Source of the DNA: Polyangiaceae bacterium
GTDB taxonomy: Bacteria; Myxococcota_A; Polyangia; Polyangiales; Polyangiaceae
Direction: 5' to 3'
Length of the DNA stretch: 51,125 bases
Assembly: GCA_009780955.1 (NCBI GenBank)
Contig: WQZB01000032.1
Location: forward strand, 1 to 51,125
Below are positions 1 through 8,307 of this stretch, piece after piece. The notes beneath the pieces were generated by a model that was not told the DNA's origin, searched no databases, and worked only from the letters and a program-made list of their open reading frames with translations. The translations under genes were made by a program, and so were the position numbers. Position 1 is the first letter of the stretch, and the number at the start of each line of letters is the position of its first letter.

Positions 1-440
1 GAAAACGGCTCCCCCCTCACAGCATCCTATCGCGCCTTCGCCGCTGGCGTCGTTCACGGCGCCGGTTCGTGCCGTTGCGCCATCGGGCGTCGCGCCCACC
101 GTAGCAATGCCCGCGACGGCAGCCCCGCCAGTTCCGTCGGCACCGTCACGTGCGCCGTCGAAAACGGCTCCTCCCTCACAGCATCCTATTGCGCCTTCGC
201 CGCTGGCGTCGTTCACGGCGCCGCCGGTTCGTGCCGTTGCGCCATCGGGTGTGACGCCCACCATGGTGATGCCCGCGACGGCAGCCCCGCCAGTCCCGTC
301 GGCACCGTCACGTGCGCCGTCGAAAACGGCTCTTCCCTCACAGCATCCTATTGCGCCTTCACCGCTGGCGTCGTTCACGTCGCCGGTTCGTGCCGTTGCG
401 CCATCGGGTGTGACGCCCACCATGGTGATGCCCGTAACGA
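1..440 (+). repeat. In-frame tandem repeat, 159/162 bp period, almost three copies
   Basis: The string GAAAACGGCT recurs at 1, 160 and 322, giving periods of 159 and 162 bases (53 and 54 codons). The one-codon difference is an extra CCG in the second copy. The third copy decays after about 440. The copies are nearly identical at DNA level, which suggests recent duplication or gene conversion. The array probably continues upstream of the window. Confidence 0.9.
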
Positions 441-1006
441 AGGCGCCTTCGTACGCGCGCCCAAATATAGCAGCGGGTACGGCAGCGAGCTCGCTGTCGT
501 ACGAAGTTTATTCTCCAGGCGAGGCCATGCGCCCGCGAGCTCCGACGCGCACGGGTACCAATGCGCGTGGTCCGTCGCTAAGCCTTGCGGCGATAATTTG
601 TCTTGTGCTCCTCGGCGTGTGCGTCGGCGTTGGAACCGTCGTTCTCATTATTGCCGGCACAACCGACGACAAGGCGACGAGCACGTCCACGTCACCAAGC
701 ACACACCTGCCCGAGGGTTTCCCGCCGCCGCCGTCCCTGCCACAATCGACTGATCCTACGCCACCGACTGATCCTCCCCCGCCACCAGCGCCACCCACCG
801 CGGCGCCTTCGGTGATCGAGTATCCGGAGCCTGCCGCAGAGCGACCTTCTGCGCCTGCGAAGGGGCCGTCGACGCCGCCGCCAAGGGCGCGGCCCGCTAC
901 GCCACCCAAGCCTATTTCTGCGACGGCGCAAGCAACATCTACGGGCAACACATTCACTCCCCCACCAAACCCGTATCTGCGGCCGGCTGGTCCAACAAAG
1001 AAATAA
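2..1006 (+). CDS. Repeat-rich single-pass membrane protein, 3' part only
   Basis: The reading frame is already open at the first base, so the gene starts upstream of the window. About 334 residues are visible. First come three copies of a Pro/Ala/Ser-rich repeat of 53-54 residues, each containing APSRAPSKTA and SQHPIAPSP. A transmembrane helix follows at about bases 574-660 (LSLAAIICLVLLGVCVGVG), then a Pro-rich tail ending in YLRPAGPTKK. No catalytic domain is visible. A long Pro/Ala linker, one membrane helix and a Pro-rich tail is how the C-terminal half of the Ser/Thr kinases at 16081 and 36575 is built, so this may be the end of another kinase. That is inference from layout only. Confidence 0.75.
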   Translation, partial: KTAPPSQHPIAPSPLASFTAPVRAVAPSGVAPTVAMPATAAPPVPSAPSRAPSKTAPPSQHPIAPSPLASFTAPPVRAVAPSGVTPTMVMPATAAPPVPSAPSRAPSKTALPSQHPIAPSPLASFTSPVRAVAPSGVTPTMVMPVTKAPSYARPNIAAGTAASSLSYEVYSPGEAMRPRAPTRTGTNARGPSLSLAAIICLVLLGVCVGVGTVVLIIAGTTDDKATSTSTSPSTHLPEGFPPPPSLPQSTDPTPPTDPPPPPAPPTAAPSVIEYPEPAAERPSAPAKGPSTPPPRARPATPPKPISATAQATSTGNTFTPPPNPYLRPAGPTKK

Positions 1007-1088
1007 CGTTCGCAGTCGCGCCCGTGCGTGTGGACGCGCCGCGAGGTCGAAATGCTTTGGCCGTGGGCAAAAATCGGCGTAGCTTGGC

Positions 1089-1112
1089 GCTGAACTGACA
1101 TGTCAGTTCAGC
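1089..1112. repeat. Perfect 24-bp palindrome between genes
   Basis: GCTGAACTGACA is followed immediately by its reverse complement, with no mismatch and no loop. It lies 83 bases after the upstream stop codon and 124 bases before the activase start. There is no T-run, so it is not a classical intrinsic terminator. An operator for the downstream operon or a dispersed palindrome are both possible. Confidence 0.85.
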
Positions 1113-1225
1113 CGGCGGGTTGTCGACGCGGGCACTTTGTGAGTACGCGAGGTGGCCTACGCTTGTTGTGCCTCTCGCTCGATCCTGGCGCGGGGAAGTG
1201 CACGCGCTTGCTCGCCACGTGAACT

Positions 1226-1230
1226 CGGAG
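1226..1230 (+). promoter_or_regulatory. Ribosome binding site deciding the activase start
   Basis: CGGAG ends 5 bases before ATG 1236. The overlapping ATG at 1231 is out of frame and stops after three codons, and the in-frame codon at 1152 lacks such a site. Confidence 0.6.
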
Positions 1231-1235
1231 ATGGC

Positions 1236-4200
1236 ATGGTAAACGACAGCAGCTTTCTCGCGATTGGCATGGATGTCGGCAGCACGACGGTGAAAGCAAT
1301 CGTCGTTGACCCAACTACCTCGGCCATCTTGTGGAGCAACTACCAGCGTCATCACACCAAGCAGCCCGACAAGGTCCTCGAGATGCTCGAGATGATCATG
1401 TCCGCTTTTCCCAATCAGCCGCCAAACGGTTGGCGCATTTTCCTCACGGGGTCCGGATCGGCGCCGCTCGCACTGCCTACTGGAGGCAAGTTTGTCCAAG
1501 AGGTCAACGCCATCACGCTCGCTGTCGAGCACCTGCACCCCGACGTGGGCTCTGTCATTGAGCTTGGCGGGCAAGACGCGAAGATCATTGTATTCAAGAC
1601 AGAGGGCAAAACGGGCGACCGCACGGCCATTGCGTCGATGAACGACAAGTGTGCGTCGGGCACGGGCGCCACCATCGACAAGTGCTTTCTCAAGGTAAAT
1701 GCTCCGCCGGAACTCGTGACCACGCTGCGTTTCGACAAGTCGAAACTTCATCATGTGGCGGCGAAATGCGGTGTGTTTGCGGAAACCGACATTGTCAATT
1801 TGATTAAGAGCGGCATTCCTTCCACCGAAGTCCTTTGCTCCCTTGCCGATGCCATCGTGATGCAAAATCTCAGCGTGCTAACGCGAGGCAACACGCTCAA
1901 AGCGCGTGTGCTTCTTCTCGGCGGTCCGAATACCTACCTGCCTTTCTTGCAAGACTGCTGGCGTTTGCGCATTCCCGAAGTTTGGCGCGAGCGCGGTTAC
2001 GAGTGGCCGCAAAGTAGACCTATCGAAGAAATCATCTTCGTTCCAAACAACGCGCAGTATTATGCCGCATTGGGTGCCGTGCTTTACGGAATGCACGAAC
2101 CGGCCGAAGTCGGTTGGCTTAAAGGCTTATCTGACTTGCGCGAATACATCACCATGGGTCGCAAGGCTCGTCTCGGCGAAAGCGCCGGTCCTGCGCTGTC
2201 GAAGACGGATGCCGAGCTCAGCGAGTTTTGTGCATCCTACACAATTCCAGATTTCGTTCCTGCCGCGTTCGCGCCGGGGCAGGTCGTGCGCGGTGTGATC
2301 GGGCTCGACGGGGGCTCGACTTCCAGCAAGGCGGTGATCGTTGATTACGATTCCGGCGAAATTCTTAGGAAAGCTTATCAGCTTTCGAAGGGAAATCCAA
2401 TTCAGGACACGAAGGAGCTTCTTGCGCAGCTAAAAAGTGAGATTGAAAAAGAGGGAGCCACGTTTCAATGCATGGGTTTCGGCGCCACCGGCTACGCCGC
2501 CGACGTACTCGAAGAATGTGTGAAAAGTGATGTGAACATCGTGGAGACGGTCGCGCACATGATGAGCGCGGTGCACTTCTTTGGCGACGTCGACGTGGTT
2601 TGTGACATCGGTGGGCAGGACATCAAAGTCCTGTTTTTGAAGAACGGCGACATTGCGAATTTCCGACTTTCGAATAGCTGCTCGGCCGGCAATGGAATGC
2701 TGCTCCAAGCCACGGCCGAATCGTTTGGCGTGGCCGTTCGCGAGTTCGCCGACGTTGCATTCAAGGCCGATCTTGCGCCGAAATTTAGCTATGGTTGCGC
2801 CGTTTTTCTCGATACCGACCGTGTCAATTTTCAAAAAGAAGGGTTCTCGAAAGAGGAAATGCTTGCCGGGCTCGCGCAGGTGCTTCCGAAAAATGTCTGG
2901 CAGTACGTGGTTCAAATTCCGCGGCTTGCGTCGCTCGGAACGAAGTTCGTTTTGCAGGGGGGCACGCAATACAACCTTGCAGCCGTCAAAGCGCAAGTCG
3001 ATTACATCAAAGAGCGCGTCCCGAATGCCGAGGTTTTCGTTCACCCGCACGCGGGCGAAGCGGGTGCGATTGGGGCAGCCATGGAGGCCATTCGCATTGT
3101 CAGGCGGCGCGGCCGTTCGAGCTTTGTTGGCCTGGATGCGGCCATTCACCTTGAATACACGACGAAAACCAACGACGAAACGACGTGTCACTTCTGTCCG
3201 AACGACTGCAAGCGCACGTTCATCGACGCGAAGACGCCAGATGGTCAAAAAAGTCGCTATATTGCCGGATTTTCGTGCGAAAAAGGTACCGTCGAAAGCC
3301 ACGAGGCAATGCTTGCACTCGTAGCCGAGCGCAAGGAGACCGCGCAAAAATACCCGAACATGGTCGACTACGAGGCCAGGCGTGCCTTTGCGCACTTTTA
3401 TACGCCGGTGCCTCAACCCGAGGCTGGGTCGCCCATTTCCGACATCGAGGTTCGAAAGGGCATTTTCGGCCAGAGGCGTGTGGCCATCACGAGGCCCTTC
3501 AAGCGTTCGCCGAAAGACGCCGCAGAAATGCGCCGTCGAACGCGCATTGGCATTCCACGCGTCTTGAATTTGTATTCAACGGCCCCTTTCTTTCGGACCT
3601 ATTTCGAAGCGCTCGGAATTCCGAAGCAAAATATTGTGTTTAGCGACGAAACGACGGAAGAAATGTGGGCCGAAGGGGGCAAATACGGATCCATCGACCC
3701 ATGCTACCCGTCCAAGGTCGTGCAGGCGCATCTTCACAATCTCCTTTTTCACAAGCACACCCACAAGAAGCCGCTTGCCTATATCTTTTTCCCGATTGTC
3801 ACGCACATTACGAATTTCGTGACCGACACGATGGATGACGCGACATGTCCGATTGTCGCCGGCGCTCCCAATGTCATGAAAGCGGCTTTCACGAAGGAGG
3901 TCGATTTTTTTGCGCAACGCAGAATCGAATACGTGGATCCTGCCGTGTCGTTCGTGGAACCGAATCTGATGGCCAAGCGGCTCTTCTCGACGTGGGGGTC
4001 GCGACTCGGCATCACCGAGGATGAAAACGACCATGCCTGTCGCGAAGGGTGGAAGGCTCTCACGATGTTCGAAGAGGATCTGCAAGACAAGGGCAGGGCG
4101 ATTCTCGACGCTGTCGAGGCGGAAGACCGCGTTGCCATTCTGCTCTTGTCGCGCCCTTATCATTCCGATCCGGGGCTGAACCACGGCATTCCGGAAGAAT

Positions 4201-4892
4201 TCCAAGTGCTCGGATATCCCATACTTAGCATTCGATCGATTCCGAAGACACGGGAATATCTCGATCGCTATTTCCACAAAGAGCTTACGAACGGCACGCG
4301 AAAGACTCCGCTCGAACTCCATGATGTGTGGCCCGAGAACTACTCGGTCAACAGCGCACAAAAGGTGTGGGCTGCCGTTTTTGCGGCGCACCACCCAAAC
4401 GTCGTCGTGCTCGATCTCTCGTCGTTCAAGTGTGGGCATGACTCGCCCATTTATGGCCTTGTCGATTCGATCATCGAAGCGTCAAAAACGCCGTATGCCG
4501 CGCTTCACGACATCGATGCAAACAAGCCAACCGGATCCATCAAGATTCGTGTGAAAACATACGCCCATGCGCTCAAGCTTCACGAAGAACGTTTGCATGA
4601 TGCACGTGCCAAGCATGATGAACTGGCGCACGCCATCGAGAAAAAGCATCTTGAGCTGCTCGAACTGAAGCAAAAACAGATGGCGACGTATCACGTGCAG
4701 AATGCCGATCTCGCTCGGCAGATCGAAGCGTTGCGCGAGAAAGTTCGTTCGTACACGCCGCCTGCCTGTCTGCTCGAGCCCGACCCGAATGCCCCCAACT
4801 CACACGTTATTGTGAAGCTTGGAAAGAAAACGAAAGACGGTCACATCGTTCGGCTGGACACGTCCGCTTCGGCAAGCAGTGCAGCCGAATGA
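1236..4892 (+). CDS. Giant two-domain acyl-CoA dehydratase activase (BadF/HgdC type) with DUF2229-like region
   Basis: This 1218-residue protein holds two tandem ASKHA-fold activase domains. The first (about 8-300) has GMDVGSTTVKA, LGGQDAKI and NDKCASGTGATI. The second (about 350-625) has GLDGGSTSSKA, IGGQDIKV and SNSCSAGNGM. Each keeps both cysteines expected to bind the bridging [4Fe-4S] cluster (C139 and C178 in the first; NSCSAG and YGCAVF in the second). A CHFCPNDC motif follows near 650, then a DUF2229-like region (about 765-1000), then a charged coiled coil (about 1110-1180). In the family, such ATPases inject low-potential electrons into a dehydratase or double-cubane partner, which fits the next gene. 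The start was set at ATG 1236, 5 bases after CGGAG; the longer frame from 1152 has no family-like sequence. The real substrate is unknown. Confidence 0.9.
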   Translation: MVNDSSFLAIGMDVGSTTVKAIVVDPTTSAILWSNYQRHHTKQPDKVLEMLEMIMSAFPNQPPNGWRIFLTGSGSAPLALPTGGKFVQEVNAITLAVEHLHPDVGSVIELGGQDAKIIVFKTEGKTGDRTAIASMNDKCASGTGATIDKCFLKVNAPPELVTTLRFDKSKLHHVAAKCGVFAETDIVNLIKSGIPSTEVLCSLADAIVMQNLSVLTRGNTLKARVLLLGGPNTYLPFLQDCWRLRIPEVWRERGYEWPQSRPIEEIIFVPNNAQYYAALGAVLYGMHEPAEVGWLKGLSDLREYITMGRKARLGESAGPALSKTDAELSEFCASYTIPDFVPAAFAPGQVVRGVIGLDGGSTSSKAVIVDYDSGEILRKAYQLSKGNPIQDTKELLAQLKSEIEKEGATFQCMGFGATGYAADVLEECVKSDVNIVETVAHMMSAVHFFGDVDVVCDIGGQDIKVLFLKNGDIANFRLSNSCSAGNGMLLQATAESFGVAVREFADVAFKADLAPKFSYGCAVFLDTDRVNFQKEGFSKEEMLAGLAQVLPKNVWQYVVQIPRLASLGTKFVLQGGTQYNLAAVKAQVDYIKERVPNAEVFVHPHAGEAGAIGAAMEAIRIVRRRGRSSFVGLDAAIHLEYTTKTNDETTCHFCPNDCKRTFIDAKTPDGQKSRYIAGFSCEKGTVESHEAMLALVAERKETAQKYPNMVDYEARRAFAHFYTPVPQPEAGSPISDIEVRKGIFGQRRVAITRPFKRSPKDAAEMRRRTRIGIPRVLNLYSTAPFFRTYFEALGIPKQNIVFSDETTEEMWAEGGKYGSIDPCYPSKVVQAHLHNLLFHKHTHKKPLAYIFFPIVTHITNFVTDTMDDATCPIVAGAPNVMKAAFTKEVDFFAQRRIEYVDPAVSFVEPNLMAKRLFSTWGSRLGITEDENDHACREGWKALTMFEEDLQDKGRAILDAVEAEDRVAILLLSRPYHSDPGLNHGIPEEFQVLGYPILSIRSIPKTREYLDRYFHKELTNGTRKTPLELHDVWPENYSVNSAQKVWAAVFAAHHPNVVVLDLSSFKCGHDSPIYGLVDSIIEASKTPYAALHDIDANKPTGSIKIRVKTYAHALKLHEERLHDARAKHDELAHAIEKKHLELLELKQKQMATYHVQNADLARQIEALREKVRSYTPPACLLEPDPNAPNSHVIVKLGKKTKDGHIVRLDTSASASSAAE

Positions 4893-4923
4893 TTCGGTAA
4901 AAATTTGATTTCGGAGATCGTTC

Positions 4924-6798
4924 ATGAGCCATCCAACCACGCCCTCGCTGCACAAGAGAAAGCTGCCGATCGTAAGCCCACTCGTTGATGTAGACAGCGA
5001 GCTTGCCAAGTTCGAAGCGGAAGAGAAAAGGCGCCTCGGTCTCGACATCGCGATCGAACACTGGGTCGAACCCGTGGTGAGCCGTGGTTTCAAGAAATCT
5101 GAGCGCTCGAAGGTTACGCTTCTCATAGGCGGTCTGACGTTGGCGCAAGATACCCTTATCGAGGGCGCGCTGAAGGGCATTGGCTACAAGGTGCAGCACC
5201 TCGACGTGCCGGACAATGCCGCGTTTCGGGTTGGCAAAGAGTTTGGTAATCGAGGACAGTGCAATCCAACCTATTACACCGTTGGCAATCTTATTTCATA
5301 TCTTATTACGCTGCGCGACAAGCACGGGATGAGCGCCCAAGACATTGTCGACCGGTTCCTTTTTGTCACCGCGGCTGCGTGCGGCCCGTGCCGCTTCGGT
5401 ATGTACGTCACCGAGTATCGAAAGGCGCTTCGCGATGCGGGTTTTGATGGCTTTCGCGTTCTGCTCTTCGAGCAAACCGGAAACCTTGAGCAGGCGACGG
5501 GCGACAACGTTGGTCTCGAGTTGAATGTGGCATTTTTCTGGGCCCTTATCAAAGGCGGGCTTGCGGGCGATGTTCTCAACGCCTACGGCTACCGCGTTCG
5601 CCCGTACGAGAAGGTGAAAGGGGCAACGAACGAGGCGCTCGAGAAGTCGAAGAAGATTCTCTACGAGGCCCTTGAAAAGCGTACGAACATTCTCGTGGCT
5701 CTGCGCAAGTGCAAGCAGATCCTCGCGGCCGTCGAAGTCGACAAGACGATGGCAAAACCAAGAGTGAGCATCATTGGCGAATTTTGGGCCATGACCACCG
5801 AGGGCGATGGAAATTACCAATTGCAGTCATTCCTTGAGCAGGAAGGCGCGGAGTGTGATGTCCAGCTTGTCACGGTGTGGTTGCTTTATCTAATCTGGGA
5901 AGTGCGCAACGACGCACGCGAGCGCGGCGATCTCCGCGTATTCGACAAGGCCCATTATGGGCTTGGCGATGGCGGCCCGCTGGTGGTGTTTCAGCAATTC
6001 GCTCTGAGCCATATTGCGGACTTCGTCGTGCGCGCGCTTTTCCAGACTTTTGCGCATACGATGGGGGTTCGCGGCTACACGCTACCGGACATGAATGCGA
6101 TCGCAAGCATCAGTCATGCGCACTACAACAACGATTTGCGCGGCGGCGAAGGCCACATGGAGGTGGGAAAACTCATCCTGAATGTTACTCACCGCAAAGC
6201 GCACATGACTCTCAGCGTGAAACCCTTCGGTTGTATGCCAAGCTCGGGGGTGTCCGATGGAGTGCAGAGTGCAATTATCGAGAAATTTCCGGGGACGATT
6301 TTCTGCGCCGTGGAAACAAGCGGCGACGGGCGCGTTAATTTTTATTCGCGCGTGCAAATGTATCTTTTCAAAGCCAAGCAGATGGCGATCGCCGAGTACG
6401 AACGTGCGCTCGTCGAGTATGGCGTGACAAAGGAAGAAGTTTCGGCGGCTCTCGCCTCGAATGCGCGCTTGCGCAGTCCGCTTTTCAGCGCGCGGCATCG
6501 GTACGCCGGGAGCAGCGCGGATGTCGTGGCTGCCGCTGCGCCGTATATCAAAAAGACGCGCTATGCACGGTTTTTCGATCGCGCGAAAACACTCGTGAAA
6601 CGAAGCAAGTTTGTCGTGCAGAAGGCACCGCACATGGTTGGAGGCCTCCTCGAAAACGCTGTGAAACATGGCCCCATGGCCTTTCGGCGTGTGAAGGAAG
6701 ATCTGACGCTCTTTCGTGAAATGCGCGCCGAGAAAAACGATAAGAACAAGCGCGCGACGCATGCATCAACAACGCTCGATGCGGCCGCCGAAGAGTGA
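4924..6798 (+). CDS. 2-hydroxyacyl-CoA dehydratase / double-cubane-cluster-like protein
   Basis: This 624-residue protein is the probable electron acceptor of the activase 31 bases upstream. It carries the Cys-rich motifs of the HgdB/DCCP-like superfamily: GNRGQCNPTYYTVGN around residue 110 and AAACGPCRFGMY around 150. A later block, KPFGCMPSSGVSDGVQ, supplies a further conserved Cys. In many anaerobes the equivalent region is fused to the activase in one polypeptide; here it is split into two adjacent genes. GGAG ends 7 bases before the ATG. The C-terminal 60-70 residues are basic and probably not part of the catalytic fold. Whether it reduces a CoA ester, a small molecule such as those reported for double-cubane proteins, or something else cannot be read from sequence. 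Confidence 0.85.
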   Translation: MSHPTTPSLHKRKLPIVSPLVDVDSELAKFEAEEKRRLGLDIAIEHWVEPVVSRGFKKSERSKVTLLIGGLTLAQDTLIEGALKGIGYKVQHLDVPDNAAFRVGKEFGNRGQCNPTYYTVGNLISYLITLRDKHGMSAQDIVDRFLFVTAAACGPCRFGMYVTEYRKALRDAGFDGFRVLLFEQTGNLEQATGDNVGLELNVAFFWALIKGGLAGDVLNAYGYRVRPYEKVKGATNEALEKSKKILYEALEKRTNILVALRKCKQILAAVEVDKTMAKPRVSIIGEFWAMTTEGDGNYQLQSFLEQEGAECDVQLVTVWLLYLIWEVRNDARERGDLRVFDKAHYGLGDGGPLVVFQQFALSHIADFVVRALFQTFAHTMGVRGYTLPDMNAIASISHAHYNNDLRGGEGHMEVGKLILNVTHRKAHMTLSVKPFGCMPSSGVSDGVQSAIIEKFPGTIFCAVETSGDGRVNFYSRVQMYLFKAKQMAIAEYERALVEYGVTKEEVSAALASNARLRSPLFSARHRYAGSSADVVAAAAPYIKKTRYARFFDRAKTLVKRSKFVVQKAPHMVGGLLENAVKHGPMAFRRVKEDLTLFREMRAEKNDKNKRATHASTTLDAAAEE

Positions 6799-8201
6799 CC
6801 GGCCCATTGATGCGCACCTCCTTCGATCTCGGCCTCGTGCCAAAAGACGTATTTGTCATTTGCGATCGGCTGCGCGCTGCTGGCTATTGCGCATGGATTG
6901 TCGGCGGGTGCGTGCGGGATTCGCTGCTCGGCAGGGCGGTAGCGGATTGGGATGTCGCGACCGACGCACGGCCAACGGAACTCATTAAAATTTTCCCGCG
7001 AGCCATCCCAACGGGTCTAAAACACGGCACGGTCACGCTCGTGATGCGCAACCCAAACGATGCGCAAGTGCACCATTATGAAATTACCACCTTGCGCGGC
7101 GAGGGCACGTATTCCGACGGGCGAAGGCCCGATGCGGTGCACTTCGTCGACGACATTGTGCGCGATCTTTCGCGCCGTGACTTCACCATCAACGCGATGG
7201 CCGTCGACCCTTCGAGCGGCGCCATTATCGATCCGTTTGGTGGACAGGTCGATCTGGCAAGGCACCTGGTGCGTGCGGTAGGCATTGCCATCGAACGATT
7301 TTCGGAAGACGGGTTGCGCGTGCTGCGTGCTGCACGCTTTTCGGCCACGCTCGATTTCGAACTCGATCCGAATACGTTTGCGGCCATTCGGCCCACGTTG
7401 GATACGTACCGCAAAGTCAGCGCCGAGCGCGTACGCGACGAGTGGGGCAAAACGATGAAAGCAAAATTGCCTTCGCTCGGGTTTGAGATCATGCGAAAAA
7501 GTGGCATTTTGGAGATTAGCTGTCCCGAGCTACTTGAGGGCGTTGGTTGCGCACAAAACAAGCATCACTCATTCGATGTTTGGCATCACAGCATGGCCTG
7601 CATGGACGCGTGCGAAGGCGATCCGGTGCTTCGCATCGCAGCGCTTTTGCACGACGTTGGCAAGCCCAGGTCGCGAGCATTCAGCGACAAGACGCAAGAC
7701 TTTACCTTTTACGATCATGATAAAATCGGCGCCGAGATAGCCTCTGATATTGCCACGCGCTTGCGATTCTCAAACGACGAGCGCGATCGCATCGTCCTTT
7801 TGGTGCGTCATCATCTTTTCCATTACGACGCTTGGTCGGACGCTGCGGTAAGGCGGTGGATTCGCCGCGTTGGCAAAGAGCGCATTTCCGATCTTTGTGC
7901 GCTAAACGAGGCCGACTTGCGTGGCAAGGGCACAACGTTCAAAGAAAGTGAAATCAATAATTTAATGCGGCTTCGAGCGCACGTCGATAAAGTATTGGCC
8001 GAAAAAAGCGCGCTTTCGACGCGCGACCTTGCCATTGACGGCCATGTTCTTATGAGTGAACTCGGTCTTTCACCAGGGCGCATCATTGGGCAAGTGCTGA
8101 CCGAGCTTCTCGAGCTCGTCATCGCCGAGCCGTCTTTGAACACGCGGGACGCGTTGCTTGCGCGTGCCGGTGAGATTGTTCGCGCCAAAACGCATTCGTA
8201 G
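6795..8201 (+). CDS. cca: CCA tRNA nucleotidyltransferase with HD domain
   Basis: This is a class II nucleotidyltransferase that adds or repairs the tRNA 3' CCA end. The catalytic signature IVGGCVRDSLLG followed by DWDVATDARP is at residues about 34-57. The family motif RRDFTINAMAVDP follows at about 130, and an HD phosphohydrolase motif ALLHDVGKP at about 284. Length (468) fits HD-containing bacterial CCA enzymes. The GTG start overlaps the previous stop as GTGA, so translation is probably coupled; ATG 6810 is an alternative. The stop codon TAG (8199-8201) is formed by the first bases of a GTAGGGGCG palindromic element. A poly(A) polymerase role cannot be excluded from sequence alone. Confidence 0.92.
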   Translation: MTGPLMRTSFDLGLVPKDVFVICDRLRAAGYCAWIVGGCVRDSLLGRAVADWDVATDARPTELIKIFPRAIPTGLKHGTVTLVMRNPNDAQVHHYEITTLRGEGTYSDGRRPDAVHFVDDIVRDLSRRDFTINAMAVDPSSGAIIDPFGGQVDLARHLVRAVGIAIERFSEDGLRVLRAARFSATLDFELDPNTFAAIRPTLDTYRKVSAERVRDEWGKTMKAKLPSLGFEIMRKSGILEISCPELLEGVGCAQNKHHSFDVWHHSMACMDACEGDPVLRIAALLHDVGKPRSRAFSDKTQDFTFYDHDKIGAEIASDIATRLRFSNDERDRIVLLVRHHLFHYDAWSDAAVRRWIRRVGKERISDLCALNEADLRGKGTTFKESEINNLMRLRAHVDKVLAEKSALSTRDLAIDGHVLMSELGLSPGRIIGQVLTELLELVIAEPSLNTRDALLARAGEIVRAKTHS

Positions 8202-8303
8202 GGGCGTATGGCCATACGCCCCCACAATCACGCAAATTCGTAGGGGCGGCCACAGGGGGCCGCCCCTAACAAGGCGTGGGCAGACACGGGGGTCTGCCCC
8301 TAC
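8198..8303. repeat. Three tandem palindromes of the GTAGGGGCG family between convergent genes
   Basis: Almost the whole gap between cca and pgk is palindromic. First is a perfect 22-bp palindrome at 8201-8222 (half GGGGCGTATGG). Second is an 11-bp stem at 8241-8251 and 8258-8268 with a 6-base loop. Third is an 8-bp stem at 8278-8285 and 8292-8299. The outer ends read GTAGGGGCG and GCCCCTAC. Each arm could act as a strong hairpin in either transcript, so two-way termination is a reasonable guess. Confidence 0.9.
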
Positions 8304-8307
8304 AACT

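Noticed and set aside
508-1101. Open frames opposite the Pro-rich gene (minus strand) and others in the same stretch
   Set aside because: They are Gly/Arg-rich shadows of the Pro/Ala-rich plus-strand code, with no family features or ribosome binding site.
8198-8303. CRISPR array at the triple palindrome
   Set aside because: The repeats are palindromes with differing centres and no regular spacers, and no cas gene is present.
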